Assembly: GCA_025350105.1 (NCBI GenBank)
Contig: JANXYJ010000149.1
Coordinates: 1-64,000 of the forward strand
Direction of reading: 5' to 3'
Length of the DNA stretch: 64,000 nt
From: Terriglobia bacterium
Lineage (GTDB): Bacteria > Acidobacteriota > Terriglobia > Bryobacterales > Bryobacteraceae
The translations under genes and the position numbers were made by a program. The stretch's first letter is position 1, and every line of letters starts with the position of its first letter. Positions 1 through 9,392 of the stretch are shown in pieces. Below the pieces are notes generated by a model. It was not told the origin of the DNA, ran no database searches, and saw only the letters and a list, made by a program, of their open reading frames with translations.

Positions 1-604
1 TCTTCGCGGGTGAAGACTTTGCCGGTGGGATTGTTGGGCGAATTCAGAATGATGGCTTTGGTGCGCGGTGAAAACGCCCGCCGCAACTCGTCGCGCTCAA
101 ACCACCAGTCATCATGGATTGCATCGGGTGGATACAGCGTCACCAGCTTCCGCACCGCGCCGCTTAAGACAGAATCGGGTCCGTAGTTTTCGTAGTAAGG
201 CTCAAAGTTCACCACTTCGTCGCCCGGATTGGCCACGCCTAGCATGGCCGCAATCATACCCTCGGTTGCGCCGCAACAAACCGTGATTTCGCGTTCGGGA
301 TCGAACGAGAGCCCATAGTGCCTTTGATATTTGGCGGCGATGGCTTCGCGAAAAACCTTGGCGCCCCAGGTGATGGAATATTGATTAAACTCGTTGTCGA
401 TCGCCTCGTGCGCAGCGCGCTTCAATATGTCTGACGCCGGAAAATCCGGAAAGCCCTGCGCCAAATTCACCGCGCCATGGTGGATCGCCAAACGCGACAT
501 CTCGCGAATCACGCTTTCAACCAACTGGCCGGCGCGGTGGCTGCGGAAACGCGGACGGTCTAAAGTTTCAGAAATCGGCACGGACGTGGCGCTGGCTGTC
601 TTCA
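1..604 (-). CDS. Class I/II aminotransferase, 3' end outside window
   Basis: This PLP-dependent aminotransferase starts at the ATG at 604 and runs off the left edge, so about 201 residues of a usual 380-400 are visible. The N-terminal part shows the family's substrate loop (NLAQGFPDFPA), the cofactor-phosphate region (CCGATEGMIAAML) and the conserved Asn-Pro-Thr-Gly stretch (NSPNNPTGK). The catalytic lysine lies beyond the edge. Sequence style resembles the kynurenine/methionine aminotransferase branch (YbdL-like), but the substrate cannot be settled from half a protein. It is the last visible gene of a minus-strand operon: the slt stop is 11 nt upstream of this start, so co-transcription is likely. 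Confidence 0.85.
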
Positions 605-615
605 TTTCAGCAAAC

Positions 616-2841
616 TCATTTCACCAAATAGGATACGCGAGCCACCGGCAGCCCCGCCGGGGCGGGATACAACCGCCGGTAAATATCGGCGTTGCGCATC
701 ACGATTTGCACGTATTCACGCGTTTGGGTAAACGGAATGGTTTCCACAAATTCGGCCGGCTCGCGGAATTCGCTCCATTTCGACCAAGTGTCCACGCGGC
801 CAAGCCCGGCGTTGTAGGCCGCCAGCGCAGCCTCCCACCGGCCCGCCGCCCCCCACGTTCCCATGGCAAGATGATCGGCAATGGATTTCAGATAATACGT
901 CCCCATGCGCAAATTCACTTGCGGCGTGAACAACTGGTCCAGCGTGTAAGTACGCAGTCCCAAACGGCGGCTCAGGTCTCGGCCAGTCGCCGGCATGATC
1001 TGCGTCAGCCCACGCGCGTTGGCGGAGGAAACCGCCTTGGGATTGAACTCCGATTCCTGGCGGATCAGCGCAGCCATCAGAAACGGGTCCATGTTATATT
1101 CGCGTGCCAGCTTTTCCAGTTCCCCGCGATACGGCAAGGGAAACGCCAACTGCCAGAATTCAGTCTGTGAGGAATCCGGCGTCGCCGCCACTGAAGGTGC
1201 CGTGGCTAAGGCTAACGACAGGTAGTCCGGCACAAAATGCTTCAGATCGTGCAAGGCCTGATCGGGCGAGCCTTCCCGCGCCTCCAATCGAGCCAGTTCC
1301 AAGGCCGTAACCTGCGGCTGATCCTCATGCGCGGCTGCATAGCGCAATTCGTACTCGGCCCAGTCCACCAGATCAGCCGACGCCAGCAAGCGGGCGCGTT
1401 CCATCCGATAGCGCGACGTGGCGTTGGGCTCGAAATGTTTCACTTTCGCGAGCGGCGCCGGAGGAAAATCAGCCAGTGCCTGAGCACCGGTTTGGCCCGC
1501 ACCTGTTTGTTCTTCCGTCCGCACCTGCGCCAGCACTCCGTAATAACGATTGGGATAACGCCGCGCGATCTCACGATCGTAAGCCGCACTGCTGGTACGA
1601 TCGCCCTTGTCCTCCGCCGTGCGAGCAAGATAATACAATGCAGCCGAGGCGTTTTCGGAATCGGGATACAGCCGCAAGTGCTCGCGCAACAGATCCGCCG
1701 CATCCGGCCGCCGCTGCAGATAGTGCAGCCAGGTCACGCGCCAGTGGCATTGCGCGATCTTGTCTTTCGAGACCGTGAGCGCGGAACTCTGAGAGCAGGC
1801 CCGATACTGCGGCTCATACAGATCAGGCTGATTTTCCACCAGCGAGATATTGGCGGACGCGATCAACGCATCCACACGCAAAGGCGACGACGGATACAGC
1901 CGCGCGAACTGGGCCAATGCCGCGTCCATGGCTGCGCGGTCACTGGCGCGGCGGGCGCATAAAAACAGGTAGTAGATGCGCTCGGCGTCAGCTGTGGGAG
2001 ACTCCACCGCCAACGCCTTCAGGTAACGCTGCGCTGCCAAATTGTTGCGCGCCACGTAATCCGCCACGCCGATCTTCACGCGCGCCGTGTCGCGTTCGGC
2101 TCCGGAAAGCTGCGATGTCGTTGCTTCAGAGAGCGCCACCAATTCACGCCTGGCCTTGAGCGCATCGCCCGCATCCAAAAGTTTCAGCGCGCGCGACAAC
2201 CGCGCCGAACCCAGCACGGGAGGATAACGTTCCCCCAAATTCGCCTGCACCGCCGCAATGGTCACTTGTGCGTCCGCGGCTTCCATCGATGCCGGGTAAC
2301 CGTAATAAACGCGCTCGGCATAAATGGCCGCGCCTGCCTGATCTCCCGCCGCCAGCATTGCGCGGGAGGTTTCCAGATCGCCCTGCGGTTGCGCCAGCAG
2401 GCGCGAACGGGTTCGCAACAGCGTTACCGCATCCGCCGCACGGTTATTGTTTTCCAGCGCTCTCGCCCCTAACAACACTGCCTGCCCAGCTAACGGCGAG
2501 GCCGGCACCTGCGTCAAAATGCGTTCCACGGTCACCGGGACGCTGGCATAATCCTGCCCGTCAAACTGCGCCGTGGCCAGTAGAAACGCAGCGTAGTCTG
2601 CAAGCTGCGGATTGCGCGCCGCCGCCGTTCTCAACGCCGTTTTCGCCGCCGTTTTCAAAGACGACGGTGGCGCCGTAGCTGGTTTCGGCTCCAGCCGCAC
2701 TGCGCCCGGTTTCAGGTCCAACGCAATCACGGCGGATTTCAGTTCTGTCAACGAAGTCTGCGCGCCGGCCAGCATTGCCACGCCCAACGCAATCGCAAGT
2801 CCTCCGAGCAGACATGCAGCGAAACATTTACGCTTAAACAT
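616..2841 (-). CDS. slt: Soluble lytic murein transglycosylase (Slt70-like)
   Basis: This 741-residue periplasmic enzyme cleaves the MurNAc-GlcNAc bond of peptidoglycan to give 1,6-anhydro ends. A hydrophobic signal segment covers residues about 8-27. A long alpha-helical, TPR-like region (about 60-560) corresponds to the U and L superhelices of Slt70. The C-terminal SLT domain starts at RQESEF, where the catalytic Glu is about residue 596, and continues through ARGLTQIMPATG, AAYNAGLGRV and a terminal REYVQIVMRN block. All expected catalytic-domain motifs are present. The gene lies 32 nt downstream of the asmA-like gene and 11 nt upstream of the aminotransferase, which places it inside the minus-strand operon. 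Confidence 0.92.
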   Translation of the reverse strand: MFKRKCFAACLLGGLAIALGVAMLAGAQTSLTELKSAVIALDLKPGAVRLEPKPATAPPSSLKTAAKTALRTAAARNPQLADYAAFLLATAQFDGQDYASVPVTVERILTQVPASPLAGQAVLLGARALENNNRAADAVTLLRTRSRLLAQPQGDLETSRAMLAAGDQAGAAIYAERVYYGYPASMEAADAQVTIAAVQANLGERYPPVLGSARLSRALKLLDAGDALKARRELVALSEATTSQLSGAERDTARVKIGVADYVARNNLAAQRYLKALAVESPTADAERIYYLFLCARRASDRAAMDAALAQFARLYPSSPLRVDALIASANISLVENQPDLYEPQYRACSQSSALTVSKDKIAQCHWRVTWLHYLQRRPDAADLLREHLRLYPDSENASAALYYLARTAEDKGDRTSSAAYDREIARRYPNRYYGVLAQVRTEEQTGAGQTGAQALADFPPAPLAKVKHFEPNATSRYRMERARLLASADLVDWAEYELRYAAAHEDQPQVTALELARLEAREGSPDQALHDLKHFVPDYLSLALATAPSVAATPDSSQTEFWQLAFPLPYRGELEKLAREYNMDPFLMAALIRQESEFNPKAVSSANARGLTQIMPATGRDLSRRLGLRTYTLDQLFTPQVNLRMGTYYLKSIADHLAMGTWGAAGRWEAALAAYNAGLGRVDTWSKWSEFREPAEFVETIPFTQTREYVQIVMRNADIYRRLYPAPAGLPVARVSYLVK

Positions 2842-2873
2842 GTTTTCGTCTATTGTCTCATCAAATCCGCGCC

Positions 2874-5327
2874 TCAGCGATTCAGCACGGCCAGGCCACT
2901 CAACGCATCCGTCAGGTGAAGGTGCGGGGCTCCGTCCCCACTCGAACCTATTTGCACCAGATCAATTGCGAACTTGCCATCCGCCTGCGTTGCACCCTGG
3001 CCCGCAAATGTATCCGCCGCGTTCTTCATTTCCACCGACGGAACGCTCAAGTGCGGCGCCGCGTTTATCATACTCCATTCAAAACTCCCGCCGGCCCTCT
3101 GGAATACGGTGGTGGGGCCGAACGCCAGATTTTGGCCGGCGAATTTTCCCTGCGCGCGGGCCGTCGCCAGCGCCTTGGCCCCAATCCCACTGGCGGTAAT
3201 CGTTCCATCGACATTCAGTCTTCCGCTTTTATAGACCAGCCCTTCGATTTTCCCCTCAAAGCGATACGCTGGAACCGGGCCTGCAAGATCCACGCGTAGC
3301 TCCCCCGCAAGCGGCGAATCGTCAAACGTACTGCGCGACGGAGCCGCCCCCAGCGTCACCCGCGCCAGTTTTCCATCCCAAATCACGTGGGCATTGTCGA
3401 TTTTCAACCGATGAGCGGGGCTCCCCCTTGACATAAACGTCACCCCGCTCACACTCACCACCCCTTCCGCCTTCCGCCGTGCCAGCCATGTGGGTGCGGA
3501 CTGTGACGTTCCCAGATGCAGTGTGTTCGAAAGAAAACCGCTCTCGCGTGCAAGCGTTGGCGTGAACAATCGTTCCAATTCTTGCACCGATATATCGCCG
3601 GCCTGCAAGCGAAAGGTTTGCGCGGCGTCGTTGTTGGGACCGCCTTTTTGGGGATGGTCATTCGGATTCAAGTTCCAGGCGTATTCTCCGCTGATCGGCA
3701 CGCCTGCCAAGCGCGCATTAATCCGCGTCACCGTAACGCGATCCCCTTGCAGGCTCACTTTCGCCGATTGCACACGCAGCGGATCGGCAATGCCGTCCAG
3801 CGTCACCCGCGCATTCAGAATTTCGTAGTCGCCGGTCCAGCCCAAGTCCTTCGGCGCCGGATTGCCTCCGGCCCGATAGCGAACCGACCCTCGCCATAAC
3901 GCCGACGCCGTCCGCTGAATCACCGGAGCAAACGCCAGCATGCGAGTATCCAGGCTGGCCAAATTCAGTCCCCGGCTGGTAAACCGAAGATCCAGATTGT
4001 TCGACGAACCCAGCGGTACTTGCCCGCTGATTTCCGCCGTGCCACCCGCGCCACTTGTATTGGGAACACTGGCCCCGCCAATCTGAATTGCCACCGGGCC
4101 GAAAGTCAGCATTTGATGCTGAATCAAAAACGCGGCGCGCGGTATCTGCACCGGGACGGGTTCGGCATGCTCGTCGTCTGGCGATGCTTCATTTTGCTTT
4201 TCTGCTGTTTCATTTTTCACCGGCGCCAGCGCGGGAAATTGTAGCGACGCATCCCGAATCTCAAACTGCCCCTCCGGACCCTTCTCATCCCGCAACGCCA
4301 CTCCTCCCTCCAGCGTCCCGCTCGCCGAAAACTTTTCCGGCACCGGCGCTCCCAGGCGGCGTGCCAGATCCACAAACGTTTCTAGCGACGCATGTTGCAA
4401 AGTGGTTTCCCAATGCGGCACCTTCAGTAAGTCCCAAACATGCAAGTGAACCGCGCCGGGCCCATCCACGTTTTCCAATTGCAGTTGCTGGTCACGCAAA
4501 TTCAACTCCCCCGTATACGCCCAACGCGATGTGCCATCCAGCGTGATTTTTCCATTGATCGCCAACTTCGCGGGCGGGCCGGAGATTTCCGCATCCATGG
4601 CCACTGCGCCGTTCAACGGCAGGCTACCAGCCACAAACAATCGCGCCACCGCATCCACCGGGCTGGGCTCCAGTTCGGCCTTCAGAGTCAACTGCGTGGT
4701 CTGCGTCTCATACGTCCCGCGGATGAAAAAGTGCTCCAGGTTCGCCACCGTGCGGTCGGTCCGTGCTGGAACACCAGAGAAGCGAAGGTCCAGCGCCTGC
4801 CCCTGCGGAGTCACATCCAGATCGACATCGTCAAAATACACCACCGATTTCGTGGAGCCAAATTTCAGGTTCACCCGCCCCGCGCGCATCCGGACCGCCG
4901 GACGCGCATGATCCATTTCCTCGCCGCCACTGGCTGCCACTGGCCCCGGCCCCGCCAACAGCATCTGAAAATTCCACGGCCCGTTATCCGGCTTCACCAG
5001 ATTCAGGTTGGCATCGTCGAAACGCAAGCTGGAAAAACGCAGGCGCCCGCTCACCAGCGCCAGCAAATCCAACCGCGCCTGCACGGTCTCGGCGTAGGCG
5101 AACGGTTCCATCCCAGCGCGCGGATCTTCGTGAATGGTTACCCGATCCAGCGCCACGCCCGGTCCATTGGTCAGCGTCAGATGAACGCCGCCAATTTCCA
5201 CCCGCCGGCCTAGACTGCCCTCCATGCTGCGCGCAATCGATGGCTGCAGAAAATCCAAACGAAGAAACGTCACCGCATAGGCGGCAGCCAACAACAGGGG
5301 AATCGAAATCCAAAGGGTCTTCTTCAT
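2874..5327 (-). CDS. AsmA-family inner-membrane/periplasmic protein
   Basis: This 817-residue protein has one N-terminal membrane anchor (about residues 4-24) followed by a long beta-rich periplasmic region. The opening has the AsmA pattern of anchor, then LGRRVEIGGVHLTL and a repeated beta-groove region. The C-terminal part (GTITASGIGAK onward) matches the AsmA C-terminal domain. AsmA/TamB-like proteins are thought to bridge the periplasm and carry phospholipid to the outer membrane. No catalytic motif is expected or seen. It starts 8 nt after the mocA stop, which implies one transcript with the molybdenum-cofactor genes, an unusual pairing. The specific AsmA subfamily is not resolved. Confidence 0.8.
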   Translation of the reverse strand: MKKTLWISIPLLLAAAYAVTFLRLDFLQPSIARSMEGSLGRRVEIGGVHLTLTNGPGVALDRVTIHEDPRAGMEPFAYAETVQARLDLLALVSGRLRFSSLRFDDANLNLVKPDNGPWNFQMLLAGPGPVAASGGEEMDHARPAVRMRAGRVNLKFGSTKSVVYFDDVDLDVTPQGQALDLRFSGVPARTDRTVANLEHFFIRGTYETQTTQLTLKAELEPSPVDAVARLFVAGSLPLNGAVAMDAEISGPPAKLAINGKITLDGTSRWAYTGELNLRDQQLQLENVDGPGAVHLHVWDLLKVPHWETTLQHASLETFVDLARRLGAPVPEKFSASGTLEGGVALRDEKGPEGQFEIRDASLQFPALAPVKNETAEKQNEASPDDEHAEPVPVQIPRAAFLIQHQMLTFGPVAIQIGGASVPNTSGAGGTAEISGQVPLGSSNNLDLRFTSRGLNLASLDTRMLAFAPVIQRTASALWRGSVRYRAGGNPAPKDLGWTGDYEILNARVTLDGIADPLRVQSAKVSLQGDRVTVTRINARLAGVPISGEYAWNLNPNDHPQKGGPNNDAAQTFRLQAGDISVQELERLFTPTLARESGFLSNTLHLGTSQSAPTWLARRKAEGVVSVSGVTFMSRGSPAHRLKIDNAHVIWDGKLARVTLGAAPSRSTFDDSPLAGELRVDLAGPVPAYRFEGKIEGLVYKSGRLNVDGTITASGIGAKALATARAQGKFAGQNLAFGPTTVFQRAGGSFEWSMINAAPHLSVPSVEMKNAADTFAGQGATQADGKFAIDLVQIGSSGDGAPHLHLTDALSGLAVLNR

Positions 5328-5335
5328 TTTCTGCG

Positions 5336-5965
5336 CTACCTTTGCGTAAACGTCTTGTGCGTTAACGTCTCGATCAGACGCCGATAGGCCGCTGGATCAT
5401 CGATATCAGCCAGGATTCCCGGATCGTCCACCGCAATATATTTTGTCTGCCCGCGGTAAGCATGCACCACTTCACGCGCGCTGGCCGTCGGAGCCAGCGC
5501 CAACAGTTCCCGCGCAATCTTCAGCGTCGCGCACACCGGATGCCCGTGCCGCCCCTGAAAAATGGGCACCACAAATTCAGTTTCAGCAGCTTGATAAGAG
5601 CGTTGTTCAAACGCCTCCACAACGCCATGCACGGTTTCTGTTTTCACCGCCGGACAATCCACCGGCACAAAAAGAAACCCGTCCGCATCCGGGGGCACTG
5701 CCCGCAAACCGGTTTGCAGCGAACTCAGCTGGCCGTTTTCAGGAGCCGGATTGATAACGATCATCGGCGCGTGCGGCAGTGTACTCACGTGTTCGCAAAT
5801 CGCTTCCGCGTGATAGCCCGCCACCAGGATCACGGGATGACAGCTCTGTGCCAACACCCGCACTAGCCAGCTGACGAAGGTCTCCTGCCCCAATGCCAGC
5901 AGCGCTTTGGGACTGCCCATTCGGCTGGAGGCTCCTGCGGCGAGGATGATAGCTGAAACTGCCAC
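5336..5965 (-). CDS. mocA: Molybdenum cofactor nucleotidyltransferase (MocA/MobA-like)
   Basis: The 209-residue protein has the NTP-transferase fold of MocA, which links CTP to molybdopterin to give the MCD cofactor used by xanthine-oxidase-family enzymes. The nucleotide-binding N-terminus is clear (ILAAGASSRMGSPKALL), as is the metal-binding aspartate strand (FLFVPVDCPAV) and a GRHGHPV loop. Its partner xdhC lies directly upstream with a 6-nt gap. The same two maturation genes accompany IorAB-type hydroxylases, one of which lies at about 21-23.8 kb here. The CTP rather than GTP preference is inferred from that neighbourhood and not proven by sequence. Confidence 0.85.
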   Translation of the reverse strand: MAVSAIILAAGASSRMGSPKALLALGQETFVSWLVRVLAQSCHPVILVAGYHAEAICEHVSTLPHAPMIVINPAPENGQLSSLQTGLRAVPPDADGFLFVPVDCPAVKTETVHGVVEAFEQRSYQAAETEFVVPIFQGRHGHPVCATLKIARELLALAPTASAREVVHAYRGQTKYIAVDDPGILADIDDPAAYRRLIETLTHKTFTQR

Positions 5966-5971
5966 GGAAAC

Positions 5972-6808
5972 TTACTTCAAAAGCGTCCGCAAAGTTTCGT
6001 GCGCAAAGATGGACTTGGAAACCGCCTTCCAATTCACATCCGGCGAGCGGCGCACGGCGATCATTTCCGCCACCACCGAAACCGCGATTTCCTCAGGCGA
6101 TTCGGCGCCGATTTCCAACCCCATGGGCGCGAAAATCTTTGCAAAAGCTTCCCGCGGCAGCCCTTCTTTTTCCAGTTCCTTGACCACGGAAATCGTCTTG
6201 CGTTTGCTGCCGATCATGGCGATGTAGCGCGCCGGCGTGCCTACGGCCCAACGCAACACGCGCATATCGTCACGATGGCCGCGGGTGACAATCACCAGGT
6301 AACTCGAGGTATTCACCCCTAGCTTCGGGAAAACGCTTTCGTAATCTTCCGCGTAAGTGGCTTCGGCTTCGGGAAAGCGCTCGGCGTTGGCGAACGCTTC
6401 GCGGTCGTCCACCACGATCGTCGAAAACCCGGCGATGTTCGCTACCTTCGAAATGCTTTTCGAAACATGGCCGCCGCCAAAAATAATCGCCTGCGGCTGC
6501 GGCGCCACCGGCTCTATAAAGATGTTCAACTGCCCGCCGCAAATCAGGCCGTTATCGTACGCCGCGTCCTGCCCCAAACTGAACGTCAGGTGTTTCGGCT
6601 TATCGGTGGCGATCACCTCGCGCGCAGCGGTCCACACTTCGGCCTCCACGCACCCGCCGCCCACCGTCCCCATCATGCTCCCGTCCTCACGCACCAGCAT
6701 CTTCGCGGATTCGTAGCTGGGGATCGACCCGTTCACTTCCACGATCGTCGCCAATGCACACTTCTGCCCTTGCTTGCGAAGCCGCACGATTTCGCCGTAA
6801 ATATCCAC
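5972..6808 (-). CDS. xdhC: XdhC/CoxI-family molybdenum-enzyme maturation protein
   Basis: The 278-residue protein has an N-terminal XdhC/CoxI domain (LATIVEVNGSIPSYESAKM, then GTVGGGCVEAEVW) and a C-terminal Rossmann domain (IIFGGGHVSKSISKVA with VVDDREAFANAERFP). XdhC proteins bind molybdenum cofactor and promote its sulfuration and insertion into molybdenum hydroxylases. This is the first gene of the five-gene minus-strand operon. The gap to the divergent rhomboid gene, 6809-6981, should hold both promoters, but no clear -35/-10 pair was recognised there. Confidence 0.88.
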   Translation of the reverse strand: MDIYGEIVRLRKQGQKCALATIVEVNGSIPSYESAKMLVREDGSMMGTVGGGCVEAEVWTAAREVIATDKPKHLTFSLGQDAAYDNGLICGGQLNIFIEPVAPQPQAIIFGGGHVSKSISKVANIAGFSTIVVDDREAFANAERFPEAEATYAEDYESVFPKLGVNTSSYLVIVTRGHRDDMRVLRWAVGTPARYIAMIGSKRKTISVVKELEKEGLPREAFAKIFAPMGLEIGAESPEEIAVSVVAEMIAVRRSPDVNWKAVSKSIFAHETLRTLLK

Positions 6809-6981
6809 ATAGAAATTATATCGCGGGCAGAAACGCTCAATCGTCTCCAGGGAACAGCCGTGTGCAGGGAACAGCGCCTCCTGGAACAGGATGTTATGCT
6901 GGCATCAGAAGAGCAGGACACCAGCGCACTGCGCGGCTGACATTATTTGAGAAACCGCCGCTCCGCTGCACACCTATTCAC

Positions 6982-7812
6982 ATGAGCATCGGCACCAGAA
7001 CCTACGCACGCGGTTACGCCGGCTCCGGCGGATTGCCCGTCGGCATTCGTTGGCTGCTGATTGCCAATGTGGTCGCGTTCCTGTTTCACAGTTTTATTTA
7101 CGACCTCACCCGCTGGTTCGGGCTCAGCCCATCCGCCGTGGTCACTCGCCTCTTCGTCTGGCAGCTAGTCACTTACTTATTTGTCCATTACGATCTCAGT
7201 CATATTTTCTGGAATATGTTGGCCCTTTGGATGTTCGGCCGGGACTTGGAAACCACCTGGGGCACGCGCATTTTCCTGCGCTTTTATATGTTCTGCGGCA
7301 TCGGCGCTGGTATTTGCGTGGTACTGGGTAATTACCTCGCGCATATTTTTGCCGGAGCCCCCATGCCGCCTACGGTTGGCGCCTCGGGCGCTATCTACGG
7401 ACTACTGATGGCCAGCGCGCTGCTGTGGCCAGATCGCCAATTGCTTTTGTATTTCGTGATCCCCATCAAAATGAAGTATTTCGTGATGATTATCGGCGCC
7501 TTTGCGTTTTATAGTTCCTTTAATTCCAATAGTCCTGTAAGCAATGTCGCGCATCTGGGCGGCATGCTGGTGGCCTACCTTTTATTGAAGCAGATGCCGG
7601 GGGTCTTGCGCGGATCTGCAACGGCCGGCGCATCCGCCTACACCCGCCGCGGTCCCGGACCCATCGAACAAGCGCGCCAGGCGTACCATTCCTGGAAACT
7701 GCAACGCGCCAAAAGACGCTTTCAAGTGTATTTGAAAAAGCAAGGGGTTACGCAAGGTCCGCCTGAAGACGGCCTGAATCATAAGGACGACCACGACCGC
7801 TGGGTGAATTAA
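6982..7812 (+). CDS. Rhomboid-family intramembrane serine protease
   Basis: The 276-residue protein has about six hydrophobic segments. The catalytic serine lies in GASG (Ser135) and the catalytic histidine in VAHLGG (His191), the classical rhomboid dyad; the HIFWNMLALW loop before them is also typical. The start was set at the ATG at 6982, because the longer frame from 6754 adds a Cys/Arg-rich stretch that overlaps xdhC antisense. The C-terminal tail after residue about 215 is basic and cytoplasmic-looking. Rhomboids cut membrane proteins near the outer leaflet; the substrate here is unknown. The gene is divergent from xdhC. Confidence 0.9.
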   Translation: MSIGTRTYARGYAGSGGLPVGIRWLLIANVVAFLFHSFIYDLTRWFGLSPSAVVTRLFVWQLVTYLFVHYDLSHIFWNMLALWMFGRDLETTWGTRIFLRFYMFCGIGAGICVVLGNYLAHIFAGAPMPPTVGASGAIYGLLMASALLWPDRQLLLYFVIPIKMKYFVMIIGAFAFYSSFNSNSPVSNVAHLGGMLVAYLLLKQMPGVLRGSATAGASAYTRRGPGPIEQARQAYHSWKLQRAKRRFQVYLKKQGVTQGPPEDGLNHKDDHDRWVN

Positions 7813-7813
7813 G

Positions 7814-7977
7814 CCCATAGCGCAAGCTCTTCTCAGCGCCCGTCTTGCGCCGCGTTCAACCCGATGAATAACCGACTGAGCGACACTCCGGGCAGCGGTA
7901 GAATTGTCTTGCTGGATGTGCTCAACAGCCGCTTCAAGTTGGATAGCTGCTTCGGCTGTCCAACGAATAAGCCTCAC
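7814..7977 (-). pseudogene. ParE-type toxin relic
   Basis: Reading from a GTG at 7977, the frame gives a typical ParE/RelE-superfamily N-terminus (RLIRWTAEAAIQLEAAVEHI, then QQDNSTAARSVAQSVIHRV). The homology then switches to the next frame (LNAAQDGR, stop, EELALWA), where a ParE would have its GR...GTREL region, and ends at the rhomboid stop codon. One frameshift, one in-frame stop and loss of the C-terminal strand mark it as a decayed toxin gene. Upstream (7978-8086) the frame opposite the antitoxin position ends with a TGA overlapping the GTG, but no ParD motif was recognised. Confidence 0.55.
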
Positions 7978-8086
7978 AGGTGAAATAGCCCATTGATACG
8001 GCTTAGCACGTCTTTGTGCTCTACAACCATGCCTTTCACGACACGGGAAAACCGGCGTCGGGGCAACGCCACCCGTTTTACCTACG

Positions 8087-9346
8087 TTAGTTTGTCCGCG
8101 CCAGATCCAGCACCGGTAATCCGCTCGCCTGAATCTGCCGCATCACATCGGCCGATGGCACCTGCGTCAACACCAAATGGCTGGCCCACGACGTAACCTC
8201 GCTCAACTCACCCACCAGCACCCGTCCGATATGTGGAATCGCATTCAATAGAAAATTGCGATTGCTCCCGTAAATGCTATCCAGCCGGATGTGCGGATCC
8301 CACACCCGCATGTCGCGGCCCTTGCCAATCAGGCTTTCGAGCAAGGTTACCACCGGGCTTTCGCGCAGGTCGTCGGTATTCTCTTTGAACGCCAACCCCA
8401 CCACACCCAGTCGTGGACTGTGCAAATCCATCACTGCGTGCACCGCCCGCTCCAAATGCTGCTGATTGCTCTCCAGCGTATTCATCAGCATCGGCAATTT
8501 CAAATCTAGCCGCTGCGCGCGATACGTCAGCGCCCGCAAATCCTTCGGCAGGCACGACCCGCCGAACGCAAAACCTGGCTTCAAATACGCCGCCGACACA
8601 TTCAGTTTTTCGTCGCGGCACAATGTCGACATCACTTCCTGCGCCGGAACGCCCAGCGTCTGCGACAGCGCGCCGATCTCATTCGCGAAAGAAATCTTCA
8701 CCGCATGGAACGCGTTACAGGCATACTTGATCATCTCTGCGGTGCGCAGCGCGACTAAGCAGGGCTGCACCGGAAGCGGTTCGTACAAACCAGCCACGTA
8801 TTTCACCGCGGCCTGATCCGTCCCGCCGACAACTAACAGCGACGGCTCCATGAAATCCTTCACGGCGGTTCCCTCGCGCAGAAATTCGGGATTCGAAACG
8901 ACGCTTACGCCTGCGTGATTCCCTAATCCGGGAATCATCACTTCTTCAATCGTCCCGGGGAACACTGTGCTGCGCATGGCGACGATCAAGGGCTTCGTGC
9001 GACCAGCAAACGTCGCCGCGATCTCCTCGACAACTCGCCGCACCTGATCCAGGCCCAGATTGCCGTTCCGCTCCGAAGGCGTACCCACACAAATCAGCGC
9101 CACATCAGCGTTGGCGATGGCCTCAACCGTCGACGAAGTGGCCGTCAGCAGGCCCCGCGCTACCGTGCTTTCGATGATTTGGTCCAGGCCCGGTTCGTAA
9201 AAGGGTGCCTTGGCGGCCCGGATTTGATTAACTTTATGATCGTCGCGGTCGACGCCGATAACACGGTGTCCCAGCGATGCCAGACAGGCGGCGGTAACCG
9301 AGCCGACATAGCCCAGCCCGAAGACAGCAATATTGGATGGCTGCAT
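8087..9346 (-). CDS. Nucleotide-sugar dehydrogenase, GDP-mannose 6-dehydrogenase (AlgD)-like
   Basis: The 419-residue enzyme oxidises an NDP-hexose to the uronic acid with two NAD+. The N-terminal Rossmann motif is FGLGYVGSV (residues 9-17), and the catalytic cysteine is Cys265 in FAFGGSCLPKDLRAL. The central and C-terminal parts (KLNVSAAYLKPG, GLAFKENTDDLRESPVV) look more like AlgD than like common UDP-glucose dehydrogenases. GDP-mannose is therefore the better guess for substrate, with UDP-glucose as the alternative. Neighbours are a YdcF-type gene upstream on the same strand (46-nt gap) and the ParE relic downstream. The product would feed a uronic-acid-containing exopolysaccharide. Confidence 0.88.
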   Translation of the reverse strand: MQPSNIAVFGLGYVGSVTAACLASLGHRVIGVDRDDHKVNQIRAAKAPFYEPGLDQIIESTVARGLLTATSSTVEAIANADVALICVGTPSERNGNLGLDQVRRVVEEIAATFAGRTKPLIVAMRSTVFPGTIEEVMIPGLGNHAGVSVVSNPEFLREGTAVKDFMEPSLLVVGGTDQAAVKYVAGLYEPLPVQPCLVALRTAEMIKYACNAFHAVKISFANEIGALSQTLGVPAQEVMSTLCRDEKLNVSAAYLKPGFAFGGSCLPKDLRALTYRAQRLDLKLPMLMNTLESNQQHLERAVHAVMDLHSPRLGVVGLAFKENTDDLRESPVVTLLESLIGKGRDMRVWDPHIRLDSIYGSNRNFLLNAIPHIGRVLVGELSEVTSWASHLVLTQVPSADVMRQIQASGLPVLDLARTN

Positions 9347-9392
9347 GCAAAGTTTTTTAAGCAGAGATTCCCTTTAGTATGACATGCGCACA

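Noticed and set aside
616-1962. Plus-strand frames over slt (for example 1237-1962)
   Set aside because: They lie within the lytic transglycosylase catalytic and superhelical domains, which are clearly coding on the minus strand.
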